This document shows positions 41,801 through 50,070 of a stretch of 64,000 nucleotides of DNA, piece after piece (position 1 is the stretch's first letter; each line of letters opens with the position of its first letter). Where the stretch lies: positions 62,001 through 126,000 of the forward strand of contig NZ_REFU01000002.1 in assembly GCF_003688915.1 (NCBI RefSeq). Direction: 5' to 3'. The stretch comes from Rhodococcus sp. SBT000017 (GTDB lineage Bacteria; Actinomycetota; Actinomycetes; Mycobacteriales; Mycobacteriaceae). Below the pieces are notes generated by a model. The model did no database searches. It saw only the letters and a list, made by a program, of their open reading frames with translations, and was not told the origin of the DNA. A program made the translations under genes and the position numbers.

Positions 41801-43318
41801 CCCGAGCTCAAACGGGCATACGACATGGTGACTCGGCCGAGCGTTTCAGTGGGTGGGTACCCGCTGGGCGTCGCCGACGACCCCGCCACCCAAAGCCAGC
41901 CGGCAGTCTGCTTCGATCCGGACAGAGACGGAAACTTCGCTGTGTTCGGCACTGGCGGATCGGGCAAGTCGACGGTCCTGCGTACCGTCGCCACCGCTGC
42001 CGTCCTGGCTGCGAGCGAGCAGGGGCCGGTCGAGATATACGGGATCGACTTCGGCTCGGGCGGACTGCGGATGCTCGACTCTCTCCCCGAGGTCGGAGCG
42101 ATAGTCGGCGATGACGACGAACTCCTGGGACGTCTGATGCGGCGGCTCACCGGTCTCGTCGACAGTCGCTCCGAGGACTACTCGCGAGTGAATGCCTCCA
42201 GCATCGTCGACTATCGCAGCATCGCGCGGCGGCCGGACGAGCCGCGCATCCTGTTGTTGGTGGACGGTATCGGCGCGTTTCGAGAAGCGTACGAATCATC
42301 GCCGGTGTCCCCGTGGTTCGCGATGCTCAACCAGATGGCCACTGACGGCCGAGCCGTCGGGGTACATCTGATCGTGTCGGCCGACCGTCCCAATGCTGTT
42401 CCCACATCGCTCGGTTCGACAATTCAACGTCGTCTCGTTCTACGCATGGCCGCCGAGGACGATTATCTCCTACTAGGTGCGCCGAAGGACATCCTCGACC
42501 GCCTATCGCCGCCCGGACGAGGGATTGTGGACGATCGGGAAGTGCAAATATCGGTGCTCGGCGGTGACCCCAATGTCGAGACCCAGTTCCGCGTACTGAC
42601 CGAGCTCGCAGATGCGTCGCGGGCAGCAGGTGTCCACCGTGCTGCTGCTGTGGAACGCCTCTCCGATGACGTCGCCTCGAGCTCCCTGCCCAACGAGGTC
42701 GGAGGCAGACCATCGATCGGCATCGGCTACGCAGATCTTGCGCCGGTGGGATTCGACCCGCGCGGCTTGCTCATGGTCGCGGGTCCACCGTTCAGCGGGC
42801 GCTCGACGGCGCTCGTGACCTTGGCGCAGTCCGTTGTGCGTGCAGAATCCGAAGTCCGGACGTTCTATCTCTCACCACGTGCCAGTGGCACCGAATCCGA
42901 GGACGTGTGGGATTCCGTGGCCATCGGGCTGGAGGCGGTGTCGACGTTGCTGCTCGAGATCATCGAGCGAGGCGAATCCCCCGACGCGCCACGCATGGTG
43001 GTTGTCGTCGAGTCGTTGAGCGAGTTCACCGACTCGGTGGTTCAACCGGACCTCGAACGGATGATCAAGTGTGTCGACGCTGCGGATGGCCTCGTCGTGG
43101 GCGAGTCGGAGATCTCCACCTGGCAGGGTGCCTACGCGCTCGGCGGCCCCTTCCGGTCCGGCCGTCGAGGACTCCTGTTGTGTCCCAGTGACATCGACGG
43201 CGAGAGCCTTCTCAGCACGCCGCTGGGCTCGAGGCAACGTGGCGCACAACCACCTGGCCGAGGATTCCTGATTGCGCAAGGTAAGGCGGTGAAGCTACAG
43301 CTTGCGCGTCCGAACTGA
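38873..43318 (+). CDS. EssC-like FHA-FtsK/SpoIIIE ATPase of a type VII-like secretion system
   Basis: A 1481-residue protein. Residues 1-90 are ubiquitin-like (EsaB/YukD-like), and 103-200 an FHA domain (STVGSSSEADIFLTDS, GSHALILV). Two membrane helices are at about 241-258 and 263-281. Three FtsK/SpoIIIE ATPase modules follow. Walker A is GGTTGSGKS at about 703, with Walker B VIIVDEF near 806; the second is GTGGSGKST at about 1025; the third, AGPPFSGRS at about 1302, is degenerate. This layout and length match EssC of Firmicutes type VIIb systems rather than the split EccCa/EccCb or FHA-free EccC of mycobacterial ESX. It drives export of WXG100 proteins. The next two genes encode such proteins, which supports the role. 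Confidence 0.88.
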   Translation: MHLKLILRRPSGHTVDLSMVADATATVGDMARALADGDPKSSIPSTPDLTLTVEQSAFESAVDGRQLDPGVNLVESGVRSGSTVTVGTYNGSNAVSRRGRAIAMLRVLSGPDAGREFLLPEGASTVGSSSEADIFLTDSTVLGSHALILVGESIEIVDRTETGAGIHMGGNWIERTYVAGSDVVGLGDTTIAVFHTVRARTDSADSPAMEFNRSPRVIRRFDGRTFEAPQPPKRLDPNRFPIISMLAPLILGIALFAFTRNALTVVFVALSPLLMIGMYIDTALQNKRKQREAIEQFASGLRNTAADLHSTQAVERAVRLGETPSVSDSVEAVHLLGTLLWTHRPEHSGFLTVRMGLGDAPSRSALELPSRGESLPEYWRQLEEMRDEFSTITDVPIVADLRSSGSLGVCGPRGVVDGVARGLVIQLVGLHSPAELTIAAVASSATRASWSWLEWLPHSGPTYSPLAGDLFADSTEGGTSLVARLEDLVRERLDASEVRTGPRKSLDTEQDGRPTLDKADPILPVVVVVVEDDAPVDRSRLTRLAERGPDVNVHLVWVATQLTSVPAACRSFLLVETNTSGSTAGEVRVGKHTFPVASETVDLPDARQIALLLAPVVDVGVSVEDETDLPRSVSFLDLDDFSITSDPTKLVRRWERNNSILKRSGPPPPRRTSDNSLRALVGSRGVDTFHLDLREHGPHALVGGTTGSGKSEFLQAWILGMAAEHSPDRVSFLFVDYKGGTAFADCVDLPHSVGLVTDLSPHLVRRALISLRAEIGYRERLLNRKREKDLLSLERSQDPETPPSLVIIVDEFAALAKEIPEFVDGVVDIAQRGRSLGLHLILATQRPAGVIKDNLRANTNLRVALRMADEDDSVDVLGSKDAAYFSPSLPGRATAKVGPGRLTTFQTAYTGGWTVGSDTQTPIDITEMNFGDGKPWETPIPIVAAQSQDTDMMRVVRSIARAAELAKVPNPRVPWLPELKRAYDMVTRPSVSVGGYPLGVADDPATQSQPAVCFDPDRDGNFAVFGTGGSGKSTVLRTVATAAVLAASEQGPVEIYGIDFGSGGLRMLDSLPEVGAIVGDDDELLGRLMRRLTGLVDSRSEDYSRVNASSIVDYRSIARRPDEPRILLLVDGIGAFREAYESSPVSPWFAMLNQMATDGRAVGVHLIVSADRPNAVPTSLGSTIQRRLVLRMAAEDDYLLLGAPKDILDRLSPPGRGIVDDREVQISVLGGDPNVETQFRVLTELADASRAAGVHRAAAVERLSDDVASSSLPNEVGGRPSIGIGYADLAPVGFDPRGLLMVAGPPFSGRSTALVTLAQSVVRAESEVRTFYLSPRASGTESEDVWDSVAIGLEAVSTLLLEIIERGESPDAPRMVVVVESLSEFTDSVVQPDLERMIKCVDAADGLVVGESEISTWQGAYALGGPFRSGRRGLLLCPSDIDGESLLSTPLGSRQRGAQPPGRGFLIAQGKAVKLQLARPN

Positions 43319-43353
43319 CTATCACGAAAAACAACGAACGAATGGAGAAGCCG

Positions 43354-43623
43354 ATGGCATTCTGGGGACAAGACGTCGAGCAGGTTCAGCAGCTTTCGCG
43401 TGAACTGAACAACAAGGCGAACGAAATTCAGGGCGTGCTGACGCGACTGACAAGTCAGCTCAACGGCGTTCAGTGGAAGGGCCCTGACGCCGATCGATTC
43501 CGCTCCGAATGGCAGGGCACGCACACCGCGCAACTCAAGGCTGTCGTCAATGCACTGCAGCAGGCATCGCAGACAGCAAGTCGCAATGCGCAGCAGCAAC
43601 AGCAGACCAGCAGCAGCTCGTAG
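43354..43623 (+). CDS. WXG100-family secreted protein
   Basis: An 89-residue helical hairpin protein. Two amphipathic helices flank a turn with WKG (W-x-G, about residue 40), followed by PDADRFRSEW. The C-terminus is Gln/Ser-rich. The ATG at 43354 has GGAGAAG upstream. It is 35 bases after the ATPase gene. The classic YxxxD/E export motif after the second helix is not seen. It is expected to dimerise with itself or with the related N-terminus of the next protein and pass through the EssC-like machine. Confidence 0.88.
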   Translation: MAFWGQDVEQVQQLSRELNNKANEIQGVLTRLTSQLNGVQWKGPDADRFRSEWQGTHTAQLKAVVNALQQASQTASRNAQQQQQTSSSS

Positions 43624-43650
43624 AACCTCGACACCGACAAGGAGCAGATT

Positions 43651-44661
43651 GTGGCCGAACACGGGGCAGACGTCCACGAGCTTCGCACACTGGCGAAGCA
43701 GTTCACCGACATCGCCAGCACCCTGGAGGAGACCATCCGCTCCTTGTCGGTCCGAATCTCCAATTCCAATGCATGGCGCGGTCCCGACGCGGACCGCTTC
43801 AGATCGCAGTGGAACACGACAGACACCGCACGATTGAGGTCGACGAGCCAAGCCATCACTGTGGCAGCCGATACGTTGCGACGCAACGCATCCGAACAGG
43901 AGTCGACCAGTGCAGCAGCAACGGGCGTCGCAGTCGCGACGGGTTTGGCGGTCTGCTCCGAACCGAGCGTCAGTACCAAGTCGCTGTTCGAGAAGATCGA
44001 CCGCGACGACCACAACCGCGATGGAGTGCACATAGAGAAGATCACCGGCTCCGACGGTGTAGACCGTTACGTCGTGTACGTCGAAGGCACCGGCGGTGCG
44101 GGGGATGGCAACGGATTCAACCCAGGCAACCGGCTCAACTGGGCTGACAACATTTACAAAGTCACCGGCCTTCCTGACCCGTATCTACTCGGCCGAATGT
44201 CACGCATTCCTCACGGGGCAGAGATAATGATGGTCGGTTACAGCCAGGGCGGTATCGACGCTCAAACCATCGCGGCCACTGGCCTGTTCAACGTCACCGA
44301 TGTGGTCACTTTCGGTGCACCCCGTCTGGCAGGCGTTGCCCCGGAGACTATGGGAGCCAATCTACTTACTTTGTCAGCCGAGGGCGATCCAGTGCCCTCG
44401 ACGGCAGCAGCAAGCATGATTGTTCTCAACCCGATCACCACTGCAACAAACCTCACCGCATCGGTCTTCAACAACGACCAAGGCACGGTACAAAATTTCA
44501 CCGCCGATGCCGCAGGAGACCGCACAGGCATCGACCTCCATTCAAACGGAGAAACGTACAGATCGATCGGTGAACAGTTCGACCGTTCTACCGATCCGAG
44601 ATTCGACACGATCAGGCAGAGCATGGCGCGGTATCAGGGAAGCTCCACGAATCATGACTGA
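43651..44661 (+). CDS. WXG100-lipase fusion, candidate type VII effector
   Basis: A 336-residue protein starting at GTG with AAGGAG upstream. Residues 1-85 form a WXG100-like hairpin (AWRGPDADRFRSQW, closely similar to the neighbour). Residues 110-336 form an alpha/beta hydrolase: a VVYVEGTGG strand, the nucleophile GYSQGG (S199), D246 in AEGDPVP and H297 in LHSNGE make a Ser-Asp-His triad. It is thus a WXG-headed lipase or phospholipase, like known type VIIb lipase toxins in layout. No immunity gene is obvious beside it, though the membrane protein at 44713 is a candidate. Confidence 0.82.
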   Translation: MAEHGADVHELRTLAKQFTDIASTLEETIRSLSVRISNSNAWRGPDADRFRSQWNTTDTARLRSTSQAITVAADTLRRNASEQESTSAAATGVAVATGLAVCSEPSVSTKSLFEKIDRDDHNRDGVHIEKITGSDGVDRYVVYVEGTGGAGDGNGFNPGNRLNWADNIYKVTGLPDPYLLGRMSRIPHGAEIMMVGYSQGGIDAQTIAATGLFNVTDVVTFGAPRLAGVAPETMGANLLTLSAEGDPVPSTAAASMIVLNPITTATNLTASVFNNDQGTVQNFTADAAGDRTGIDLHSNGETYRSIGEQFDRSTDPRFDTIRQSMARYQGSSTNHD

Positions 44662-44712
44662 GCCGGACAAGCTCGCAGACAGTCGATCCACCTTCAACAT
44701 ATGGAGCACAAC

Positions 44713-46233
44713 GTGACCACCGGATCCGAATCGTCGACCTGGCAGGATCCCAATCCTGATGCCGGAAAACGTGACACATCACGCACCATTCTGGGCGCTA
44801 CCGCTGCGGCATTGTCGATGGTGGTGGTGAGCGCCCTTGCCGTGACCCTTCTGGTCACTGGAGGATCGTCGGCATCGACCAATGACATTGCACTGCAGTC
44901 GGCCGAGTCGATCGGTCCTGGACCGTTCACTCCATCGGTCGCTCTGGCCAGCCGTCCGTTGTCCGACCTGTCGAGCGATGAGATGCTCGCGCAGCTCGCC
45001 GGATCGTTGACCACCAATTCCAACGGCGGGTCGACCGTAGTGGGAACCACGCCGGGCCTCTACGGTGGAACCAACGACGACGCTTCCTGCGACGCTGCTG
45101 CGTTGGCCAACTACCTGTCCGAAGACCGTGCAAAGTCCGAGGCGTGGGCGTCCGCGTTCGGGATCCCGACCGAGGCCATTCCGTTCTACCTCGACACTTT
45201 GACGCCGGTTTCTCTGACGACCGATCTGAGAGTCACCAACTACAGCTTCTCCGACGGTCGAGCAACCCCGTTCCAGTCGGTTCTTCAGGCGGGTACCGCC
45301 GTCATGGTCGACGCCGCTGGTGTTCCTCGTATCCGTTGCAATTGCGGAAATCCGCTCGGCCCCCCGGCAAGCGAACCGTTGTCCGGCTATCAGCCGACCG
45401 GGGACAGGTGGCCGTCTTACCGCGAACAGAACGTCGTTTCCGTCGACTACGCCACGCAACCCGCCGCAGGTGAACCAATCCCTGTGACACCGAACAACTC
45501 AACCGTCGATCAATTCACTTTGGTCGATCTGGACACGCTGAAGCCACTGCTGAGATCGGTCGGCAGAACGATCGATACCTCCACACTGCAACGTCCCGCT
45601 ACTCCGCTTCCTGATCCGCGGAGTATGAATTTGCCACTCGTACCGGCTTCGAGCAGCATCAGCGTCGGGCCCACGGAGTCGACCACAGTGAGTACGAGCC
45701 CGGCCCCTGGTTTCGAGAAGCCGACGCCTTCAGCCACGATAACCAGTCGCCCTTCGGCTCCCGTTCAACCGGTGCCTACCTTGCGCGAGCCGAGCGTCAC
45801 CACTCCAGCTCCGCTCGAGAACGCAGCTGCAATAGAGCCTTCGCAAGTTCCTGCAGTCGTCTCGGCACCGCCGTCCCCTTCCTCGTCCGCTGTCCCGAGC
45901 TCGACCGCTGCGCCGACAACACCACCGACAACCACTGCAGCAACGCCCGCGGCGAAGACCACGTTCACAGGCGAGGCGTCGACCACAATTTCGGAATTCG
46001 TTCTGGCCGACGCGGTTCGCTGCACAGTCGTAGGTACCGAAGGTGAAGCAGCGCTGCAAAAGTCGATCGTCGAATGTTCGGACGAAACCCAACATCTGGT
46101 TGCCACATCGGACCTGACCGCCGAGAAGGTTATCGAGGCAACCAGGGACGGTGTGTGGCTCGTTCGATTCGAGTCGTCGTCGGTTGCCGTGCCTGTCGTC
46201 AGTGCCACCTACCGGGACGGAGAAGGACGCTGA
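44713..46233 (+). CDS. DUF6777-type membrane-anchored protein
   Basis: A 506-residue protein starting at GTG (GGAG six bases upstream). A short cytoplasmic head is followed by one helix (about 20-50 from the start) and a long exported part. The domain with LRVTNYSFSDGRATPFQSVLQAGTAVMVDAAGVPRIRCNCGNPLGPP (here split by me: LRVTNYSF, DGRATPFQSVLQAG, GVPRIRCNCGNPL) matches the pattern of DUF6777. It is followed by a Pro/Ser/Thr-rich stalk and a small C-terminal domain with two Cys. Its function is unknown; it may be a membrane partner of the secretion machine or a surface protein. Confidence 0.72.
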   Translation: MTTGSESSTWQDPNPDAGKRDTSRTILGATAAALSMVVVSALAVTLLVTGGSSASTNDIALQSAESIGPGPFTPSVALASRPLSDLSSDEMLAQLAGSLTTNSNGGSTVVGTTPGLYGGTNDDASCDAAALANYLSEDRAKSEAWASAFGIPTEAIPFYLDTLTPVSLTTDLRVTNYSFSDGRATPFQSVLQAGTAVMVDAAGVPRIRCNCGNPLGPPASEPLSGYQPTGDRWPSYREQNVVSVDYATQPAAGEPIPVTPNNSTVDQFTLVDLDTLKPLLRSVGRTIDTSTLQRPATPLPDPRSMNLPLVPASSSISVGPTESTTVSTSPAPGFEKPTPSATITSRPSAPVQPVPTLREPSVTTPAPLENAAAIEPSQVPAVVSAPPSPSSSAVPSSTAAPTTPPTTTAATPAAKTTFTGEASTTISEFVLADAVRCTVVGTEGEAALQKSIVECSDETQHLVATSDLTAEKVIEATRDGVWLVRFESSSVAVPVVSATYRDGEGR

Positions 46234-47255
46234 AGTTTCGTCGTAGCACTGCTGACTTGGCCGAGCGATCCAGGTCATCCCGACTACTTCGCGTCATCGT
46301 GGCGTTACGGTGGCCGGCCATCGTCATAGGACTACTGGTCGTGGGCGCTTCACTGACATACGTTTTCGCTCCGCCAACCGGATCACCGGACAGCATTGTC
46401 GAATTCGATCCATCGGATCTCGTCGCGGCCCAATCCGGTTCGACACAGCCGATGCCATCGGTCCTCGGGCTCGATCGGGACGTAGCGTTGACCGTGCTGT
46501 CCGACGCCGGCCTCGGGTCGGTAGCTACTACATTCGCCGAAAAGCCTGCCGCGGGTCCGGTCGGATTGATTCTCACCCAGAGTCCCTCGGCTGCAGCCGC
46601 TTCCGTCGACGAGATCGAACTGACGGTGTCAATTCCAGCGACTGTACCCAGTACCCTCATCGGGTCCGACGAGCGCACCGCGCGCACCGCGCTCGAGCAG
46701 TCCGGCGCAGTGGTCCAGCTGGTCCGAGCCGTCGATGCCTCGGTTCCGCGAGGGCAGGTACTCGCAGTCGATCCCCCGGCAGGCGCGGTGATGCCTACCG
46801 TCGTGACTGTGACCGTCGCCGACCCAGGCGATGCACTGTCACTCGCGTCGGTCTCCACTGTTATGAGTTCGAGCTTCTCGACGGTGTCATCGGTCAACGT
46901 CAACGGCGGTGCGCTGGGCTCCAGCGTGGAACTCTCACCCTCCGCTCGGTCATCCGCTTACGGAGAGTACTCATTGTCCAGAGGTGCGGTTGCCCTCGAA
47001 GCCATTGCTGGAACCGATGATCGCGAGGGCACTGGATCCGGCACGATCACCGTGTTCGGCGACGGTCGAGAGCTGACTTCGGTGCAGGTGGGTCTCGGGC
47101 AGTCGACCCCGATTCGAGTCGATCTCAACGGCGTCATGAGGTTACGAATCGAGGCGACAACGACCAACGCCAAGGACAACCCGACTGTGATCCTCGGGGA
47201 CGCGAAACTCCTCGGATCGACAGAAGGTCTGAACCTCATTGCGGGCACACGGTGA
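46230..47255 (+). CDS. membrane-anchored PASTA-NPCBM protein
   Basis: A protein of about 341 residues. A basic N-terminus and one helix (about 25-45) are followed by two PASTA-like repeats (MPSVLGLDRDVALTVLSDAG and the copy beginning STLIGSDERTARTALEQSG) and a C-terminal NPCBM-like beta domain. PASTA repeats bind peptidoglycan and NPCBM binds carbohydrate, so it should hold to the cell wall. There is no kinase domain. The start is probably CTG 46230 in a CTGA overlap with the previous stop, with GGAGAAGG just upstream; TTG 46256 is the alternative. Confidence 0.7.
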   Translation: MKFRRSTADLAERSRSSRLLRVIVALRWPAIVIGLLVVGASLTYVFAPPTGSPDSIVEFDPSDLVAAQSGSTQPMPSVLGLDRDVALTVLSDAGLGSVATTFAEKPAAGPVGLILTQSPSAAAASVDEIELTVSIPATVPSTLIGSDERTARTALEQSGAVVQLVRAVDASVPRGQVLAVDPPAGAVMPTVVTVTVADPGDALSLASVSTVMSSSFSTVSSVNVNGGALGSSVELSPSARSSAYGEYSLSRGAVALEAIAGTDDREGTGSGTITVFGDGRELTSVQVGLGQSTPIRVDLNGVMRLRIEATTTNAKDNPTVILGDAKLLGSTEGLNLIAGTR

Positions 47256-49819
47256 AGCTTGCGACGCGGCTCTGTGCTCTATCGGCAGTTGTTGCAGTGT
47301 CGCTGCTGCTGCCTTCGTCGGCCGGCGCGCAGGAAAACACAGACGTCTACGTCCCAGGCGGCCAATACGTCCCGGTGGTCGTCGTCCTCGACACCTCCGA
47401 TTCGATGGATGCAAACTCCCTGACCGGTGAGTCGAAAATCGATGCGGCACGTTCGTCGGTGATCGACCTGGTCAACGCGTTGGGTCCACGTACACCGTTC
47501 GGCTTGATCGCTTATCCGGGGGCCGGGTCGAGGACGGTGGACGGGTGCTCCATCGGAAACGTCGAGGTGAAAATTGCGGAACTCGATGTGGCTTCGGCCT
47601 CAGCAGCTGTACGACGACTCGATCCCAATGGTGACACGCCGACCGGGCCAGCTCTACGACATGCTGCCGAACTGATCGGCAAGGACAACAAGGGCACGAT
47701 CGTGCTGGTCAGCGACGGCGAATCCAATTGCGGTGCAACCGAAGTGTGCGATGTCGCGAACGAACTGGTTGCGGACGGAGTCGAGATCCAAGTCAACACC
47801 GTCGGCCTCCAGATCAGCGAAGACGGCGCGAACGAACTGAAATGCATCGCCGATGCCACAGGCGGCCAATACGCCTCGGCCACCGATACCGCTGGCCTAC
47901 AGTCGGCGCTTCAACAGTTCGGCGGCGCACAGCTGAGCCTCACTGGCTCGGTTCCGAATCAGTTGCCCGTGGTCAGCGGAACCGGAAACGCGGGATCGAC
48001 AGCATCTTTCACGGTCCACAACGGCGGACGCGTCCGCGCTGACGACGTTCGACTCTCACTCACCCTGAACGACGAAACAGGCGTTCCAGGACGGGTTCTC
48101 GTTCCACGACCGGTACGGTTCCTGGGCAACATCGATCCTGGGCAAAGCCGAAGGGTCGATATCACCATCAGGCCGGACGACTCTGTTCTCGGTACATTCA
48201 CCTGGCTGGCGACAGCAACCGCGAACAATTCTGCGCCATCGGTGTTGGACGGAAAAACCTCCACGATCGAGCCTTTCGGCACACTCACCGGCATTCTCGG
48301 CGACGTGAGACACGCAGTGGTGGTGGGTGATTCCTACGCCTCCGGTGAGGGCACCCGAGACTACGTCCCCGGCACCGCCGACAAGGAATCCGGCAATATA
48401 TGCCATCGTTCGACCAGCGCATACGGGGCAATCCTCTTCGGTGACAAGGTGCGAAACCTCGCCTGCTCGGGTGCGGTTGTCGGGGACTTCTACTCGCAGC
48501 AGCAGTCCGAAAACTACAAGGTGACGCCACAGCTCCTGTCACTACGCGCTGAGGCCGTCGGCCCCGACTCTCCCGACGCGGTGTTGCTCAGCATCGGCGG
48601 AAACGACGTCGGCTTCGGAACCAAAGTGATCCAATGCAGCGTGTGGCCGAACTGCTACCCGACTTTGCCGGACGGGAAGCCCATGGTCTTCGAAACGTGG
48701 GCCATGGACGGGATCAGCGCAATCGGGAACGACTTGCGGAGGGTCTACCGTGACGTCGATCGCGCCGTCAACGACGATGAAGCAAAGTCGGCTCGCGGCG
48801 GTAGGACAGCCCCGATCGTCGTAGTCCCCTATCCACGCATCGTGCCGACCGAAGCGGCCGGACTCGCTGCCGGGAGCGGGTGCCAGTTCGGCATCAGCGC
48901 GAACGAACTACGCTTCTTCAACCGGTTCATCGATGCGCTCAACCTCGAAATCGCAGCGGCTGTCGGTTCGTTGGCCTCGGAGAGAATCCCGGTGTACTAC
49001 GCATCCGACGTGGCACCAGCCTTTCAACCGGATCACACCATCTGCGATCTGGCCCAGAGCTATGCGGTATTCGGATCTTCGAAGGGCACCTTGGCGAACA
49101 ACATCGCAGCCGTTGCGGACCGCCACGAGTTGCTCCATCCCAACAAGCTCGGTCACGCTGCGATGGCTCGTGCCCTCTCCGCGTGGTCGGCGTCGCGAGC
49201 GACGATCGATCCACGCGAAAATGCACCGAAGTGGGATCATGCTGTGGTCGACCGCTCGAACCCCGTTTTGGACTTCTTCAAGAAGCCGTGGGCATCGGCG
49301 GCAGACATCTACGAGGCAGGCGGCGAAGCGACCATCGACGCCGCCGGATTCGCCCCGTCTTCGACAGTGGTGTTCCGGATAGATTCCGTCTCGCGAACTT
49401 TGGCTTCGGCTCGAGCCGATGACAACGGGCGCGTGCACGCCACACTGACCATTCCATCGGATATGCCAATCGGAAGTCACCATATTCACGCCCTCGGTGC
49501 CGACACCGAGGGCAACGATCTCGATGTATCGACATCCGTTCGGCTACTTCCGAAATACTCGAACCTGGCACTGCTGGCGACATGTGCAGGTTTGCTCCTC
49601 GTCGCGCTCGGAGGATTCGGAAGACGCACACACAAGCGCCGCCGGACATCGGAGGTCGACGCACACGACACCGGTCTCACCGACGTGACCGTTTCGATCG
49701 GTGCCGTGCCAGCTGCCGGCGAGAATCGTCCCCAGCAGACGGGAATCTCGCGGCCACCTCCCCCACCGTCGTCACCGCCCCCGCCGCCCAACAGCCCTCC
49801 GCCTCCCCCATCGGCGTAA
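47252..49819 (+). CDS. secreted vWA-SGNH hydrolase fusion with polyproline tail
   Basis: An 855-residue protein starting at GTG (GTGA overlap). The signal peptide ends near SAGAQ. The vWA domain spans about 35-220 with a complete MIDAS DTSDS (47-51), the Thr of DTPTGPAL and SDGESNC. A beta-rich linker leads to an SGNH/GDSL hydrolase (about 355-650): VGDSYASGEG holds the catalytic Ser, IGGNDVGFG the Asn, and LLHPNKLGH the His. A further beta domain, a helix near 771-790 and a cytoplasmic tail with three polyproline runs complete it. It probably hydrolyses esters on cell-wall polymers. vWA-hydrolase fusions with this plan are unusual. Confidence 0.83.
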   Translation: MKLATRLCALSAVVAVSLLLPSSAGAQENTDVYVPGGQYVPVVVVLDTSDSMDANSLTGESKIDAARSSVIDLVNALGPRTPFGLIAYPGAGSRTVDGCSIGNVEVKIAELDVASASAAVRRLDPNGDTPTGPALRHAAELIGKDNKGTIVLVSDGESNCGATEVCDVANELVADGVEIQVNTVGLQISEDGANELKCIADATGGQYASATDTAGLQSALQQFGGAQLSLTGSVPNQLPVVSGTGNAGSTASFTVHNGGRVRADDVRLSLTLNDETGVPGRVLVPRPVRFLGNIDPGQSRRVDITIRPDDSVLGTFTWLATATANNSAPSVLDGKTSTIEPFGTLTGILGDVRHAVVVGDSYASGEGTRDYVPGTADKESGNICHRSTSAYGAILFGDKVRNLACSGAVVGDFYSQQQSENYKVTPQLLSLRAEAVGPDSPDAVLLSIGGNDVGFGTKVIQCSVWPNCYPTLPDGKPMVFETWAMDGISAIGNDLRRVYRDVDRAVNDDEAKSARGGRTAPIVVVPYPRIVPTEAAGLAAGSGCQFGISANELRFFNRFIDALNLEIAAAVGSLASERIPVYYASDVAPAFQPDHTICDLAQSYAVFGSSKGTLANNIAAVADRHELLHPNKLGHAAMARALSAWSASRATIDPRENAPKWDHAVVDRSNPVLDFFKKPWASAADIYEAGGEATIDAAGFAPSSTVVFRIDSVSRTLASARADDNGRVHATLTIPSDMPIGSHHIHALGADTEGNDLDVSTSVRLLPKYSNLALLATCAGLLLVALGGFGRRTHKRRRTSEVDAHDTGLTDVTVSIGAVPAAGENRPQQTGISRPPPPPSSPPPPPNSPPPPPSA

Positions 49820-49844
49820 GGACTGTCGGCCTGCATTCACTCCA

Positions 49845-49883
49845 CACGAACCCCCTCGTCACACGGTGACGAGGGGGTTCGTG
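49845..49883. terminator. strong hairpin terminator after the EssC-like operon
   Basis: A perfect 18-base stem (CACGAACCCCCTCGTCAC with its complement) closes a 3-base loop ACG, 25 bases after the last stop of the operon. There is no U-tract. It sits between converging operons and so may stop both. Confidence 0.88.
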
Positions 49884-49898
49884 ATCGACGAGTCACCG

Positions 49899-50066
49899 CT
49901 ATCGCGTGGTCGCCACTACAGCCTGTGCCATTCTGTCGTGGTATCCCTGCAGGTTCGGCGAGTTGCTGATCGAGACGGTCAGTGCGATCGAGATACCGAC
50001 CGTCGCAACAGTTCCGGGTATTCGACGGTCCACATGGCCGAATACCGAATAGACGGGGATGCGCAT
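49899..50066 (-). pseudogene. C-terminal fragment of an RDD family gene
   Basis: A 55-codon open frame on the minus strand, from ATG 50066 to TAG. Its last 40 or so residues (with TVATVGISIALTVSISNSP and LQGYHDRMAQAVVATTR) match the C-terminus of the RDD protein at 55355-56062 (IATVGLSIALIVSISNSP, LQGFHDKLADADVIATR). The RDD body is absent. It starts five bases after the serine hydrolase stop and ends 16 bases from the terminator hairpin. It looks like the stump of a second copy of the RDD gene. Confidence 0.85.
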
Positions 50067-50070
50067 GTTC

